From: Bacteroidota bacterium | Lineage (GTDB): Bacteria > Bacteroidota > Bacteroidia > B-17B0 > Aurantibacillaceae | Direction: 5' to 3' | Assembly: GCA_021156365.1 (NCBI GenBank) | Contig: JAJNDK010000002.1 | Location: 62,001 to 126,000 of the forward strand | DNA length: 64,000 nt | Shown: in pieces, positions 1 to 9,840 of the stretch | How positions within the stretch are numbered: position 1 is the stretch's first letter | Layout: each line of letters starts with the position of its first letter | The notes under the pieces: generated by a model | What the model saw: the letters and a program-made list of their open reading frames with translations, nothing else | What the model was told of the DNA's origin: nothing | Database searches by the model: none | Made by a program: the position numbers and the translations under genes

Positions 1-2100
1 TCACCTTTTACGTCGATCGCCACTGTTTTGGTCAGGTTACCGGATGCCACCGCTTTTGTTACCTCGGCGATGTTACGTACCTGTGCTGTTAAGTTACCCG
101 TCATCTGGTTTACAGAATCCGTCAAATCTTTCCAGGTTCCGGCAACACCCGGTACGAAAGCCTGTCCGCCTAATTTACCATCCGTACCTACCTCACGGGC
201 AACACGTGTTACCTCCGAAGCGAAGGCACGCAGCTGATCCACCATCGTATTCAGTGTTTCTTTCAGCTGTAAGATCTCCCCACGTACATCTACCGTAATT
301 TTTTTCGACATATCGCCGTTTGCCACAGCAATCGCCACCTCTGCAATGTTACGTACCTGCGCCGTTAAGTTACCGGCCATCTGATTCACGGAATCCGTTA
401 AATCTTTCCAGGTTCCTGCCACACCCGGCACATTGGCCTGTCCGCCCAATTTACCTTCCGTACCTACCTCACGGGCAACACGCGTTACCTCGGAAGCAAA
501 ACCACGGAGCTGATCAACCATTGTGTTGATCGTATTTTTTAATTCAAGAATCTCACCTTTCACATCCACCCCAATTTTACGCGACAAGTCACCATTCGCC
601 ACCGCCGTTGTTACCTCTGCGATGTTACGTACCTGCGATGTTAAGTTGGATGCCATTTTATTTACAGAATCGGTCAAATCTTTCCAGGTTCCACCGACAC
701 CCGGTACATCGGCCTGTCCACCAAGTTTACCTTCGGAACCTACCTCACGGGCAACACGTGTTACCTCCGAACCGAATGAGTTCAGCTGATCCACCATCGT
801 GTTGATCGTATTCTTCAGCTCAAGGATCTCTCCTTTTACATCCACTGTAATTTTACGCGACAAGTCACCTTTCGCTACGGCTGTTGTTACCTCGGCAATG
901 TTACGTACCTGCGCAGTTAAGTTGGAGCCCATCTGGTTTACAGAATCTGTCAGATCTTTCCACACACCACCAACACCCTCTACCGTTGCCTGCCCACCGA
1001 GCTTACCTTCCGAACCTACTTCCCTTGCCACACGTGTTACCTCCGAACCGAATGAGTTCAGCACAGAATCCGTCAGATCTTTCCATGTACCACCTACACC
1101 GGTTACTTTCGCCTGTCCACCGAGCTTACCTTCCGTCCCTACCTCTAAGGCAACACGCGTTACCTCCGATGCAAAAGAGTTCAGCTGATCCACCATTGTG
1201 TTGATCGTTTTCTTCAGCTCCAGGATCTCTCCTTTCACATCCACCGTAATTTTACGCGATAAGTCGCCTTTTGCAACCGCCGTTGTTACCTCGGCAATGT
1301 TACGTACCTGCGCAGTTAAGTTCGATCCCATCTGGTTTACGGAATCCGTTAAATCCTTCCATACACCACCAACACCTTTCACCGCAGCCTGTCCTCCTAA
1401 TTTACCTTCGGAACCTACCTCACGGGCAACACGTGTTACCTCCGATGCGAAAGAGTTCAGCTGATCCACCATCGTGTTAATTGTATTCTTAAGCTCAAGG
1501 ATCTCTCCTTTTACATCCACTGTAATTTTACGCGATAAGTCACCTTTCGCCACCGCCGTTGTTACTTCGGCAATGTTACGTACCTGCGCAGTTAAGTTGG
1601 AGCCCATCTGATTCACGGAATCTGTAAGATCTTTCCATACACCACCAACACCCTCTACCGTTGCCTGCCCACCGAGCTTACCTTCCGAACCTACTTCCCT
1701 TGCCACACGTGTTACCTCCGAACCGAATGAGTTCAGCCCTGCAACTCCTCTTACCTGTGCCTGTCCACCGAGCTTACCTTCCGTACCCACCTCTAAGGCA
1801 ACACGCGTTACCTCGGAAGAGAAGGAATTCAGCTGATCCACCATCGTGTTGATCGTATTCTTAAGCTCAAGGATCTCTCCTTTCACATCCACCGTAATTT
1901 TTTTGGATAAGTCGCCTTTCGCCACCGCTGTTGTTACCTCGGCAATGTTACGTACCTGTGCCGTTAAGTTGGAGCCCATCTGGTTTACGGAATCCGTCAA
2001 ATCTTTCCATACTCCGGCAACACCTTTTACCTTGGCCTGTCCTCCTAATTTACCTTCGGAACCTACCTCACGGGCAACACGCGTTACCTCCATAGAGAAG
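1..2100 (-). repeat. 276-bp tandem coding repeat (HAMP units)
   Basis: The same landmark (GCCACCGC.GTTGTTACCTC or close variants) recurs near 46, 322, 598, 874, 1273, 1549 and 1921. Spacing is 276 bp, except 399 bp (874 to 1273) and 372 bp (1549 to 1921). Those two intervals contain one full unit plus an in-frame partial unit of 123 bp (41 codons) or 96 bp (32 codons). Confidence 0.9.
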
Positions 2101-2723
2101 AGGTTGAGCTGCTTCACCATGTCGTTCACCTCTTTGGCAATTCGTGCGAACTCTCCCTGCAAAGCGTGATCACCGATCTTCTCCGACATCTGCTGCGAAA
2201 GATTTCCTTTGGCAACGGAACTGATTACGTGAGCGATCTCGATAGTCGGATGCACCAAATCGGAAATAAGCGTATTCAGGGAATCGATCCCTGTGTGCCA
2301 GGCACCGCGTGCAACGGGCACTTCAATACGCTGCGTGAGCTTACCCTGTTTACCGATCGTATTTCCGGCGCGGGTAAATTCATGCATCATTTTTTCATTC
2401 ATCCCGATTATTTCGTTGAGTGTATCGCATATTTTCCCACTCAGGCCGACATGATCGATCGGCATACGTGCACCGAAATTTCCGTTCTTGACTTCTGTCA
2501 ATACGCGCAGTAATTCTTTCTTATCAAGCGTTCCGGACAATTGCTCAATCGGATCAATGTGTATGTCCGCCTTTCGCACTACGTTTTTCCGGGTGTTCGT
2601 TTTTGCTTTATTCATCACAAGTGTGTCTTCCTGTGCGTGATATCCATTCCCGTTAGCCGACACTTTTCCGTTAGCAGTCTTTCCGTTTGTCGGTTTTACT
2701 GCCTTTGCCTTTTTGCTACTCAT
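1..2723 (-). CDS. poly-HAMP sensor kinase, N-terminal part (runs off window)
   Basis: The reverse strand is open from an ATG at 2723 to the window edge, giving 907 visible residues. After a Lys/Asn/Gly-rich leader and a variable section of about 200 residues, the protein is a tandem series of nearly identical 92-residue HAMP-type units with recurring motifs [42 protein letters not shown] and GDLS.KI.VDV. No membrane segment is visible, so this is probably a soluble poly-HAMP kinase like group III hybrid kinases. The kinase domains would lie beyond position 1; that is inference from family architecture. Two units are shortened in frame. Several plus-strand open frames here are shadows of the repeats. 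Confidence 0.85.
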   Translation of the reverse strand, partial: MSSKKAKAVKPTNGKTANGKVSANGNGYHAQEDTLVMNKAKTNTRKNVVRKADIHIDPIEQLSGTLDKKELLRVLTEVKNGNFGARMPIDHVGLSGKICDTLNEIIGMNEKMMHEFTRAGNTIGKQGKLTQRIEVPVARGAWHTGIDSLNTLISDLVHPTIEIAHVISSVAKGNLSQQMSEKIGDHALQGEFARIAKEVNDMVKQLNLFSMEVTRVAREVGSEGKLGGQAKVKGVAGVWKDLTDSVNQMGSNLTAQVRNIAEVTTAVAKGDLSKKITVDVKGEILELKNTINTMVDQLNSFSSEVTRVALEVGTEGKLGGQAQVRGVAGLNSFGSEVTRVAREVGSEGKLGGQATVEGVGGVWKDLTDSVNQMGSNLTAQVRNIAEVTTAVAKGDLSRKITVDVKGEILELKNTINTMVDQLNSFASEVTRVAREVGSEGKLGGQAAVKGVGGVWKDLTDSVNQMGSNLTAQVRNIAEVTTAVAKGDLSRKITVDVKGEILELKKTINTMVDQLNSFASEVTRVALEVGTEGKLGGQAKVTGVGGTWKDLTDSVLNSFGSEVTRVAREVGSEGKLGGQATVEGVGGVWKDLTDSVNQMGSNLTAQVRNIAEVTTAVAKGDLSRKITVDVKGEILELKNTINTMVDQLNSFGSEVTRVAREVGSEGKLGGQADVPGVGGTWKDLTDSVNKMASNLTSQVRNIAEVTTAVANGDLSRKIGVDVKGEILELKNTINTMVDQLRGFASEVTRVAREVGTEGKLGGQANVPGVAGTWKDLTDSVNQMAGNLTAQVRNIAEVAIAVANGDMSKKITVDVRGEILQLKETLNTMVDQLRAFASEVTRVAREVGTDGKLGGQAFVPGVAGTWKDLTDSVNQMTGNLTAQVRNIAEVTKAVASGNLTKTVAIDVKG

Positions 2724-3047
2724 AATCCCTGAATGATTAAAAATTTTCTGATGAAAAAACGAATAAATTGTTAGAAACTTTTCAGCTCCTTCGAATAAAC
2801 AAATGACGAGAAATATCTTTTATTTCCCAAATAAAAGTCGCGCAAAACAAGGATTTCAGGTAAAATTGTAGAATATCTTCCTCACAATCGGATGGCTCAA
2901 TTTTTGTAAAAAATGCCCTTTGGGAAAAGGGACAATATTCTCGCCATCCGGAAGCTGTTGAGGCATTTCGGGGAATTTCTTTCCGAAAAGTACTTTTGCC
3001 GGATACCGGTTCATCTATATAGCAGTAGTTTCTCTTTGGCATGATTC

Positions 3048-3075
3048 TTTTAACTATGGTTCAGAATAGTTAAAA
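3048..3075. promoter_or_regulatory. inverted repeat upstream of 3093 gene
   Basis: TTTTAACTA (3048-3056) and TAGTTAAAA (3067-3075) form a perfect 9-bp inverted repeat about 20 bp before the ATG at 3093, placed like an operator. A TGGCAT at 3037-3042 may be a sigma-54-like half-site. The rest of the 2724-3092 gap holds only a doubtful 86-codon minus-strand frame. Confidence 0.35.
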
Positions 3076-3092
3076 ACTAAAACATAAACGTT

Positions 3093-3431
3093 ATGACACC
3101 ATCAGAAAAAATAAACATGACCACCATGGTCGGCTGCATGAATAAGCTACATGCTGATGGCTATACCGAAAATTTTGTGGCAAAAGAAAAAGGGCTGGAA
3201 GCGCCCACCAACCAAAAAGTTTACGGGCCAACAGAAGTAAAGATCGCCAATTTCTACCGTTTTGAAGGAGAAAGTGATCCTGCAGATAATGCGATCGTAT
3301 ACGCGATCGAAACAAACGATGGTATAAAAGGGATGCTCGTTGATTCATACGGCGGACCATATGCTAATCGCAAAATTTCTCAGTTTATTACGGAAGTAGA
3401 AGATATCACAAAAAAAGAACCACACACTTAG
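3093..3431 (+). CDS. small conserved protein of unknown function
   Basis: A 112-residue soluble acidic protein with no signal peptide or membrane segment. I recognise the general look of a short Bacteroidota family (MTTMVGCMNKLHADGYTENF opening, then an alpha/beta fold ending in a basic tail) but cannot assign a function. It stands alone, with an operator-like inverted repeat upstream and a terminator hairpin downstream. The ATG at 3093 follows an A-rich leader typical of the phylum; an internal ATG at 3117 is a weaker alternative. Confidence 0.7.
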   Translation: MTPSEKINMTTMVGCMNKLHADGYTENFVAKEKGLEAPTNQKVYGPTEVKIANFYRFEGESDPADNAIVYAIETNDGIKGMLVDSYGGPYANRKISQFITEVEDITKKEPHT

Positions 3432-3450
3432 TACTTTGAACATACTAAGT

Positions 3451-3485
3451 AAAATCCGGGGTCATCAGGCTCCGGATTTTTTTTG
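3451..3485 (+). terminator. rho-independent terminator
   Basis: AAATCCGG (3452-3459) pairs with CCGGATTT (3472-3479) and is followed by a T run, just after the stop of the 3093-3431 gene. Confidence 0.75.
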
Positions 3486-3554
3486 TCATACCCGATGCAG
3501 GCATCTTCCAATGGAATTAAAGCCATATCCGATCTTATTTTAAGGAGTACGGAC

Positions 3555-3968
3555 CGGATCTATACCCGTTGAGCTCCATCACTTAAGAGGTATACATTAT
3601 TTTTATACCCGTTAAGAAGCATGCATTAAGCTATATGAAACGGATCTATACCCGTTGAGTTCCATCACTTAAGAGGTATACATTGTTTTTATACCCGTTA
3701 AGAAGCATGCATTAAGCTATATGAAACGGATCTACACCCGTTGAGTACCATTACTTAAGAGGTATACATTGTTTTTATACCCGTTAAGAAGCATGCATTA
3801 AGCTATATGAAACGGATCTATACCCGTTGAGTGCCATCACTTAAGAGGTATATATTGCTTTTATACCCGTTAAGAAGCATGCATTAAACTACATGAACCG
3901 GATTTATTTCCGTTGAGTAATTACCACTTAAGAGGTATAAATTGAACCTATACCCGTCAACAAGGGAT
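3555..3968. repeat. 86-bp intergenic tandem repeat with 43-bp half-units
   Basis: CGGATCTATACCCGTTGA recurs with small changes at 3555, 3641, 3727, 3813 and 3899, exactly 86 bp apart. Inside each unit TATACCCGTT occurs twice, 43 bp apart, once followed by GAG and once by AAG, so the 86-bp unit is itself a diverged dimer. Copies stay AT-rich and contain GCATGC, GTATAC and CTTAAG palindromes. Degenerate pieces, including an inverted TATAAACGGG, continue to about 4090. No credible gene lies in 3486-4160. Confidence 0.9.
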
Positions 3969-4162
3969 TTGCGGGGGTACAAAGCGAAAATATACCTGTT
4001 ACAATGAAAATGTGCAGAGTATAAATTTGAGCTGCATTCTTTAAAAACCGATGTGTACTTAATTTAATTGCCGGCGGATAGGTATAAACGGGAAACACTC
4101 CCCACCGAAGAGACATATATAACTCACAAAGACCTAATACATTATTCTGATTTCCTCAATTA

Positions 4163-4849
4163 TTAATCTTTGTCTTTATCCTTTTTCTTCTTCTTTTTGA
4201 AGGCACCGCGCAATAAAAAACTTTTCTTCGCTGCATTCATGTTTTCTTCGAAGCCCTGGGTTCCCTGTTTCAGATTTGTGATTGTCTGGTCAAGTGTGTT
4301 GGCCATAGTGGTGTCCATAAACAATTTACCGATCGTTCCTTTTCCCGCACTGATATTATGCATGATCACCGCCAGGTCCCCGGAAATAGATGCTGCATTA
4401 TCCGTTGTTGATTTCAGTTTTGCCAGGATCTCATCCGTATCGATCGGCTGGCCCGTAAGGATAAGTCCGTTGTCTTCTATTGGTTTTTGCCCCGGAGATC
4501 CGTGACTGATATTGATCGTTTTGTTTCCCATCAGTCCTTCAGAACCTATCAGGGCTGTTGCATCCTTCTTAATGAAACGACGGGTGTCTTCATCAATGAT
4601 CATGTCCACTTTTACCGACGTGTCATTCAGGATCTCAATATTATCCACTGTTCCGACATTTATTCCCGAAAAACGGACATTGTTCCCGATCTGCAATCCA
4701 CTTACATTCCGGAACACTCCGCTTACCTTAAAAACATTACTGAATAAGCGTTGTCTTTTCCCGATCACATAAATACCTCCTATAAAAAAAAGGAGTCCGA
4801 GTGTTATAAACACTCCAAGCTTCAATGTATTTCCGGTTCTCTTTTTCAT
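4163..4849 (-). CDS. mlaD: MlaD-family lipid-binding protein
   Basis: A 228-residue protein with one N-terminal membrane anchor (about residues 11-30, GVFITLGLLFFIGGIYVIG) and an MCE/MlaD domain (about 38-115, with VSGLQIGNNVRFSGINVGTV). The C-terminal half is helical and ends in a Lys/Asp-rich tail. MlaD proteins form a periplasmic ring on the MlaE permease and bind phospholipid in transport between inner and outer membranes. It is the last gene of an mlaE-mlaF-mlaD run, 18 bp after mlaF, which supports the assignment. Confidence 0.9.
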   Translation of the reverse strand: MKKRTGNTLKLGVFITLGLLFFIGGIYVIGKRQRLFSNVFKVSGVFRNVSGLQIGNNVRFSGINVGTVDNIEILNDTSVKVDMIIDEDTRRFIKKDATALIGSEGLMGNKTINISHGSPGQKPIEDNGLILTGQPIDTDEILAKLKSTTDNAASISGDLAVIMHNISAGKGTIGKLFMDTTMANTLDQTITNLKQGTQGFEENMNAAKKSFLLRGAFKKKKKKDKDKD

Positions 4850-4867
4850 TTTTGCAATTTTAATTAT

Positions 4868-5650
4868 TTAAGTAAAAAACGATCGTACCAGATCATCCTT
4901 CGAATTCTTTAATTCCTCAAAGGTTCCTTCCGCCACAAAAGCTCCCTGGTCCAGCACCATGATCCGGTCAGCCGTTATTTTTGCGCATTTGATATCATGG
5001 GTTATAATGATGGATGCGGTTTTATACTTTTTCTGCACTTCGAGGATGAGCTCGCTGATCTCCTGGGAAGTAATAGGATCGAGGCCTGTAGTGGGCTCAT
5101 CATATAACAGTAGTTCGGGTTTCAGTATAATGGTACGCGCGAGGCTGATCCGCTTCCGCATACCTCCGGATAATTCGGAGGGCATTTTGTCCGCTGTATC
5201 TTCCAATCCAACATTGGCCAGTGCTTCCTCCACGAGGGTATCAATTTCTTCCTGGGGTTTGGATTTGTATTTTCTCAATACCGGGAATTCCAGGTTTTCA
5301 CGGACCGTCATCGAATCATACAAAGCCCCGCTCTGAAAAAGAAAACCTGCCTTCGTTCTTACTTCCGACAGATCCTTGTCGTTCATCGTGAGAACGTCTT
5401 TGCCAAAAACGTTGAGCACACCACCATCCGGATCTATCAGCCCTACGATACATTTGATCAGTACCGATTTCCCGGTTCCGGACTTCCCAAGCACCACTAC
5501 ATTCTCTCCCTTTTTAATTGTGAAATTTATATCCTTTAGTACGTGATTATCACCGAAAGATTTTTTCACACCCTTCATCTCCACAAGGTTTTCATTGAGA
5601 TCGTTGGCCGGCTCATTCGTACCTGCCTGTATTTCCTGCGTGTGTATCAT
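4868..5650 (-). CDS. mlaF: MlaF-type ABC transporter ATPase
   Basis: A 260-residue ABC ATPase. Walker A is GKSGTGKS at 55-62, the Q-loop glutamine is near 106, the signature LSGGM at 160-164, Walker B LLLYDEP at 180-186 and the switch His near 218 (ITHD). It would power the MlaE permease on the cytoplasmic face. Its start overlaps the end of mlaE by 4 bp, which indicates translational coupling. The first 20 residues are an unusual polar extension compared with typical MlaF. Confidence 0.93.
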   Translation of the reverse strand: MIHTQEIQAGTNEPANDLNENLVEMKGVKKSFGDNHVLKDINFTIKKGENVVVLGKSGTGKSVLIKCIVGLIDPDGGVLNVFGKDVLTMNDKDLSEVRTKAGFLFQSGALYDSMTVRENLEFPVLRKYKSKPQEEIDTLVEEALANVGLEDTADKMPSELSGGMRKRISLARTIILKPELLLYDEPTTGLDPITSQEISELILEVQKKYKTASIIITHDIKCAKITADRIMVLDQGAFVAEGTFEELKNSKDDLVRSFFT

Positions 5651-6483
5651 GTAAATAATGTGGTTAACTGAACAGCGATCATATCTATTATAAACACCAT
5701 TAAGGAGGCAATAACTACAGCCGAATTAGATGCCTGCCCTACGCCTTCGGTTCCTTTATTGGAATTGTATCCTTTATAACAACCGATCAGGCCAATAATA
5801 AAACCAAAGAAAAAGCATTTTATAAATGCAGGTAATACATCGCTGAAATCAAGTGATTCGAATGCTTTGGTAAAAAAAAGTGTAAGGCTGACTTTACCCT
5901 CAAGATTTACACCGATATACGAACCGAATAAGGCGATCGTATCAGAGAACACCACTAAAATAGGCACCATCAGTGTGGTAGCCAATACGCGTGTAACTAC
6001 GAGATATTTAAACGGATTGGTTCCCGAAACTTCCATCGCATCGATCTGTTCGGTCACCTTCATAGATCCGAGCTCAGCACCCATACCCGAACCCACTTTT
6101 CCTGCGCAGATAAGCGCTGTGATCACCGGGCCTATTTCGCGAACGATGGAAACAGCTATCATGCCGGGGATCCAGGCTTCGGCTCCAAACTCGGCCATCA
6201 CGGGACGCGATTGAATAGTCAATACAAGCCCCATGATAAAACCGGTAATACCGACCAGGGCCAGTGATTTATACCCGGTAAGATGCATTTGCTTTACCAG
6301 CTCCCTGAATTCATAAGGCGGTTTTACGAGCTCCCTGAAATACTGAAATGCAAATTTGGAAATAGCTCCTACTTCCATCACAAAAGCTTTCAAGGCCCCT
6401 ATCAGAGGGTATTGAGGTGGTGTCTCATCAGATGCCACTTCTTTCTTTTTTACCTCTGCAGCCTGCGTGTCTTTGTTTTCCAT
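5647..6483 (-). CDS. mlaE: MlaE-type ABC transporter permease
   Basis: Multi-spanning permease with the MlaE hallmarks GxGMGAELGSMKVTEQ and DAMEV. The longest open frame begins at 6582 (311 aa), but its first 33 residues look unlike the family. The ATG at 6483 is preceded by AGGAG with 8-nt spacing and gives 278 residues starting MENKDTQ, closer to the usual size, so I prefer it. MlaE forms the inner-membrane channel of the phospholipid transport complex. First gene of the mlaEFD operon. Confidence 0.9.
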   Translation of the reverse strand: MENKDTQAAEVKKKEVASDETPPQYPLIGALKAFVMEVGAISKFAFQYFRELVKPPYEFRELVKQMHLTGYKSLALVGITGFIMGLVLTIQSRPVMAEFGAEAWIPGMIAVSIVREIGPVITALICAGKVGSGMGAELGSMKVTEQIDAMEVSGTNPFKYLVVTRVLATTLMVPILVVFSDTIALFGSYIGVNLEGKVSLTLFFTKAFESLDFSDVLPAFIKCFFFGFIIGLIGCYKGYNSNKGTEGVGQASNSAVVIASLMVFIIDMIAVQLTTLFT

Positions 6484-6648
6484 AGTCAATGCTCCTGTTT
6501 GTGCGATCATCGCGGATCTGCACATAGCTATTAGATAATCCAATGCCTGTTGTAAACCGGACCTTTTGATAGACGGAAGCACATTGCAGCTTTAGATTCC
6601 GTACATTTCATGTTTCCACACTAAAAATATCTACGGGGAAAAGACTTC

Positions 6649-7566
6649 TCAATTCGGGGATTTTTCTTTTTTCAGTTCCATCGTTCCTTCCGCTTTTACC
6701 TCTGCAGGGGAGGCGAATGAATTCTCCGACATGTTCTCCGTGATCATTCCTTTGATGCTCAGTTTATAAGGGAGTCTGTCGTTGTCCGTTTTGATGAGCC
6801 AGAGGGTTTTTAAGGGATGAAACACTTCGATCTCCATTGGAAGTACAAGAGTGACGCTCGACTTAGGTTTTATAACAACCTCTTGCTTTATGACCCCTTC
6901 CGAGTGAAGTGTATTCTTTACATCGAGTTCATAATGTACACCACTGAGCCGGAGATCAAGGTTTTTTCCCTCGTTGATGATCTCAATAATTGCGTTTACA
7001 CTCAGCACCTTATCTTTGAGCCGGAAGCTCTTACGTTCCATTCTCACTATTTTGATTTTGGGAGGGACCGGAACCTGTATCCTTGATTTCCTGTTGAAAT
7101 CGAATTTCACACGGCCAAAGATGGTCTCGTACACTACGTATCCCACTGCTTCTATATCAGTGGAATCCTGAGACTGCAAATTTTTTATAATACGACGGAT
7201 CTTTTTTGCATCAAGGTTCAGCGGAAGGCTCACCGTGTCTTTAGCAAAACCTGACTGATCCAGCCGCAGCGGAATTACTTCATAGGCGATACTGGTATCA
7301 TTGAGCTTTACATCAAAAGCCACTGTATCAATGATCAGCTTGTACGGATTTTTATTTTCAAGCACCAGCAAAACATCAGTATAAACCGAATCATTCTTAA
7401 TAACAGCGTCGATATATCTGACTTTGCTGAGATCCGGGAATACAAGTGTCAACGCCCTTTTCGGATTGTACACATAATACACCACAAGACCTCCGATCGA
7501 TACAATAATGATCGACGCTACCCACACAAAAAACTTCCGTCGACTCTTTTTAGTATCTTTTTCCAA
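6649..7566 (-). CDS. membrane-anchored LEA_2-like protein
   Basis: A 305-residue protein with an N-terminal membrane segment (about 12-30, VWVASIIIVSIGGLVVYYVY) and two similar beta-rich sections (about 45-160 and 170-285). Phrases such as VLLVLENKNPYKLIIDTVAF and NAIIEIINEGKNLDLRLSGV resemble LEA14/WHy-type domains. The start appears to be TTG at 7566, 5 bp after the stop of the upstream 7572-8780 gene. Shared anchoring and close spacing suggest an envelope operon. The biological role is unknown. Confidence 0.7.
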   Translation of the reverse strand: MEKDTKKSRRKFFVWVASIIIVSIGGLVVYYVYNPKRALTLVFPDLSKVRYIDAVIKNDSVYTDVLLVLENKNPYKLIIDTVAFDVKLNDTSIAYEVIPLRLDQSGFAKDTVSLPLNLDAKKIRRIIKNLQSQDSTDIEAVGYVVYETIFGRVKFDFNRKSRIQVPVPPKIKIVRMERKSFRLKDKVLSVNAIIEIINEGKNLDLRLSGVHYELDVKNTLHSEGVIKQEVVIKPKSSVTLVLPMEIEVFHPLKTLWLIKTDNDRLPYKLSIKGMITENMSENSFASPAEVKAEGTMELKKEKSPN

Positions 7567-7571
7567 GGTGT

Positions 7572-8780
7572 TTATTTTTTTCTCTTTTCCCTACGTTCCT
7601 TCTTCTTCTCCTTTTTATCCTTGTCTTTGTTGCCAAATATTTTCTCAAGGAATGTTTTGTCCTTTGCATCATCCAGCCTGTTGATGCTGATGGTATTGTC
7701 TACAGAAGGTTTCAGGGCATGCACAAATGCGTTGCGCAAAACAAAGCTGATCGCACGCCAGATGTTGATGTTCGGATCATCGAACCGTCCATTCACATTT
7801 ACTTTTGTCGCTAACTGATCTTCTTTCCTGTTTTCCAGTATCTCGGCTGTACTTCCAATCAGCGTTTCCCAAAGTATCTGTTTGAAGTCTCCTTCTTCCT
7901 TATTCCATTGTACAATATCGAGGTCTTTCAACACTGGTTTTACATAGCCACCAAAACCGCCTTCTTTTGCTGCAAATTCAGTATATACGCTCAGGCTTCC
8001 TTTCTTTACATCGAAGTTCCCGTATGCGCGTAAAAAATCATTCAACTGTGTAAGGTTCAGATCTGTCAATTCCGCGCTCATATCAAATGTCGGTGTTTTG
8101 TTCAGTGCATCGAAATCAACTTTCAGGTGGAAACTGCCTCCGTATCCCCTGGCAGTAGCAACTGCATGTGCCGGAAGCAGCTTGGTACTGTCATTTGCGT
8201 TGGTTAGATTCGTTGCCACAATATCCAGTTCTTTTATAGCTACATCCAAACGTGGCGAAGAAAAAGGATCAATGTAATGGATCTCCCCCCTCGCTATTTC
8301 AAAATGGTTCACCGTGAGTGGCATCAGGTCTCTGATCAGTTGCCGGAAATCAGCTGTATCTGCTTTGGCGTCTTCACCTTTGTGCTTCCCTTTTACAAAA
8401 TTCAGTACGGGATCCTCCACATAGATCTCCCCTACTATCGATCCTTTGAAGATCGCCTTCCATTCCACGGAAAGATCAATAACCGGGCATTTGAAAAACG
8501 GGATCGTATCCTTTGTTCCCTGGTCATTGCCGATCTTTTCCAGCTTAATGTCTTTTATGACATACGCTCCGCGGATCAATGCAATATCAATATCTTCCAC
8601 GTGCCCGTAATACTCTTTCAGCTCTCCTAATTTTTTGTTAACGTAACGCAGTACGATATACGGCAGACACAATCTAAGGATGATCAGCAGTACAACCACT
8701 GAGATCAATATGTTCCTTAGTCTTTTGCGTTTATGCTTTATGGGAGTCGGGTTCGCTGTTTTGTCTTTATCCGGATCCAT
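7572..8780 (-). CDS. DUF748/AsmA-like membrane-anchored protein
   Basis: 402 residues: a basic cytoplasmic start, one membrane helix (about 24-48), then a long beta-rich periplasmic part with DUF748/AsmA-like phrases (IRGAYVIKDIKLEK, AELTDLNLTQLNDFLRAYGN, KKGSLSVYTEFAA) and a very basic Lys/Arg/Glu tail. AsmA-like proteins are linked to envelope biogenesis and possibly lipid transfer, which fits the neighbouring mla operon, though that link is inferred. TGGCAC lies 35 nt upstream on this strand. Confidence 0.75.
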   Translation of the reverse strand: MDPDKDKTANPTPIKHKRKRLRNILISVVVLLIILRLCLPYIVLRYVNKKLGELKEYYGHVEDIDIALIRGAYVIKDIKLEKIGNDQGTKDTIPFFKCPVIDLSVEWKAIFKGSIVGEIYVEDPVLNFVKGKHKGEDAKADTADFRQLIRDLMPLTVNHFEIARGEIHYIDPFSSPRLDVAIKELDIVATNLTNANDSTKLLPAHAVATARGYGGSFHLKVDFDALNKTPTFDMSAELTDLNLTQLNDFLRAYGNFDVKKGSLSVYTEFAAKEGGFGGYVKPVLKDLDIVQWNKEEGDFKQILWETLIGSTAEILENRKEDQLATKVNVNGRFDDPNINIWRAISFVLRNAFVHALKPSVDNTISINRLDDAKDKTFLEKIFGNKDKDKKEKKKERREKRKK

Positions 8781-8816
8781 ACATTGTTTTTGTACGGTAT
8801 TTCAATTCTGTGCCAC

Positions 8817-8832
8817 TGGAACGGGTTTTGCA
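8817..8832 (+). promoter_or_regulatory. sigma-54-type promoter of the BrkB gene
   Basis: TGGAACGGGTTTTGCA has GG and GC separated as in -24/-12 promoters, with one mismatch from TGGCAC. The predicted start (about 8843) leaves a 17-nt leader to the ATG at 8860. A minus-strand TGGCAC (8810-8815) lies back-to-back, in front of the DUF748 gene. Confidence 0.55.
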
Positions 8833-8859
8833 AAAATCAGTTTCCGGACATAACTAACT

Positions 8860-9840
8860 ATGAACAAAACCAAAAAAGGATTTTTTCCCACTTCATGGTC
8901 TATCCTGAAAGATTGCTTTCATGAATTCTCCGAAGACAAAGTACTTAAACTCAGCGCTGCACTGGCGTATTACACCATATTTTCCCTCCCCTCCATGCTC
9001 ATTGTCATCATTGGACTGTGTAGCATCTTCTATGGACGGGACGCGGTGCAGGGACGGATATTCACCGACATGAGCGCTTTCATCGGGCCAGAAGCTGCAT
9101 TACAGATCCAGGATGTACTAACAAAAACCACACTGCACCACGACAATTTTTTAGCAACGATGATCGGATTGATAACATTACTGTTAGCAGCCACAGGAAT
9201 GTTCGGTGAGATCCAGGATTCGATCAATTCGATCTGGGGCTTAAAAGCCAAACCCAAAAGAGGCTTGATAAAAATGCTGCTGAACCGGGTCATGTCTTTT
9301 TCGATGGTGCTTGTATTGGGTTTTATATTTATTGTATCGCTTATTCTCAATGCCCTGCTGGAAGGATTCTTACACCGCCTCGAACGCTTCTTTTCGGCTG
9401 AAGTCATCAATTACTTCTTCGTTTTTGATTATGCTCTCATGATCGTTGTTATCACACTTTTATTCGCCTGCATACTGAAGGTGTTGCCGGACGCAAAGAT
9501 CCTGTGGAAGGATGTGCTTGTAGGCGCTTTTGCAACCACCCTGCTTTTTTTGCTTGGTAAATTCCTGATCGGGTATTATTTGAAACACAATGCAAGTATT
9601 ACCGCATATGGGGCGGCCGGTTCCATTATAATTATCCTGTTATGGGTATATTATTCCGCTATCATCCTGTACTTTGGGGCAGAATTTACCCAGGTGTATG
9701 TGAGACACCGGCACAGGAAAATAGAGCCGAATAAGTATGCAGTATGGGTAGAAAAGAATATCGTAGAGAAAAAATTCAACACGCAGATAAACGATCATAC
9801 GACTCCTATTGATCCAAAAGTGCCGGGTCCGTCTGCATAG
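8860..9840 (+). CDS. YihY/BrkB family membrane protein
   Basis: 326 residues with about six hydrophobic segments and the family signatures ALAYYTIFSLPSMLIVIIG, NSIWGLK and ITAYGAAGSIIIILLWVYYS. YihY/BrkB proteins are inner-membrane proteins once called ribonuclease BN; their substrate is uncertain. The hydrophilic C-terminal tail is followed by a 35-bp convergent overlap with the kinase gene on the other strand. A sigma-54-type promoter sits directly upstream. Confidence 0.88.
   Translation: MNKTKKGFFPTSWSILKDCFHEFSEDKVLKLSAALAYYTIFSLPSMLIVIIGLCSIFYGRDAVQGRIFTDMSAFIGPEAALQIQDVLTKTTLHHDNFLATMIGLITLLLAATGMFGEIQDSINSIWGLKAKPKRGLIKMLLNRVMSFSMVLVLGFIFIVSLILNALLEGFLHRLERFFSAEVINYFFVFDYALMIVVITLLFACILKVLPDAKILWKDVLVGAFATTLLFLLGKFLIGYYLKHNASITAYGAAGSIIIILLWVYYSAIILYFGAEFTQVYVRHRHRKIEPNKYAVWVEKNIVEKKFNTQINDHTTPIDPKVPGPSA

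Noticed and set aside
28-2169. Several plus-strand open frames rich in Pro, Ser and Thr
   Set aside because: They are shadows of the repeated HAMP coding sequence on the other strand.
2782-3042. 86-codon minus-strand open frame
   Set aside because: Composition is unlike a normal protein, no family is recognised and the strand has no promoter-like sequence; a chance frame is more likely.
3555-3968. Possible CRISPR array
   Set aside because: The whole 86-bp unit is conserved, with no variable spacers and no cas genes.
3928-4116. 62-codon open frame in the repeat region
   Set aside because: It runs through decayed repeat sequence and has no conserved features.
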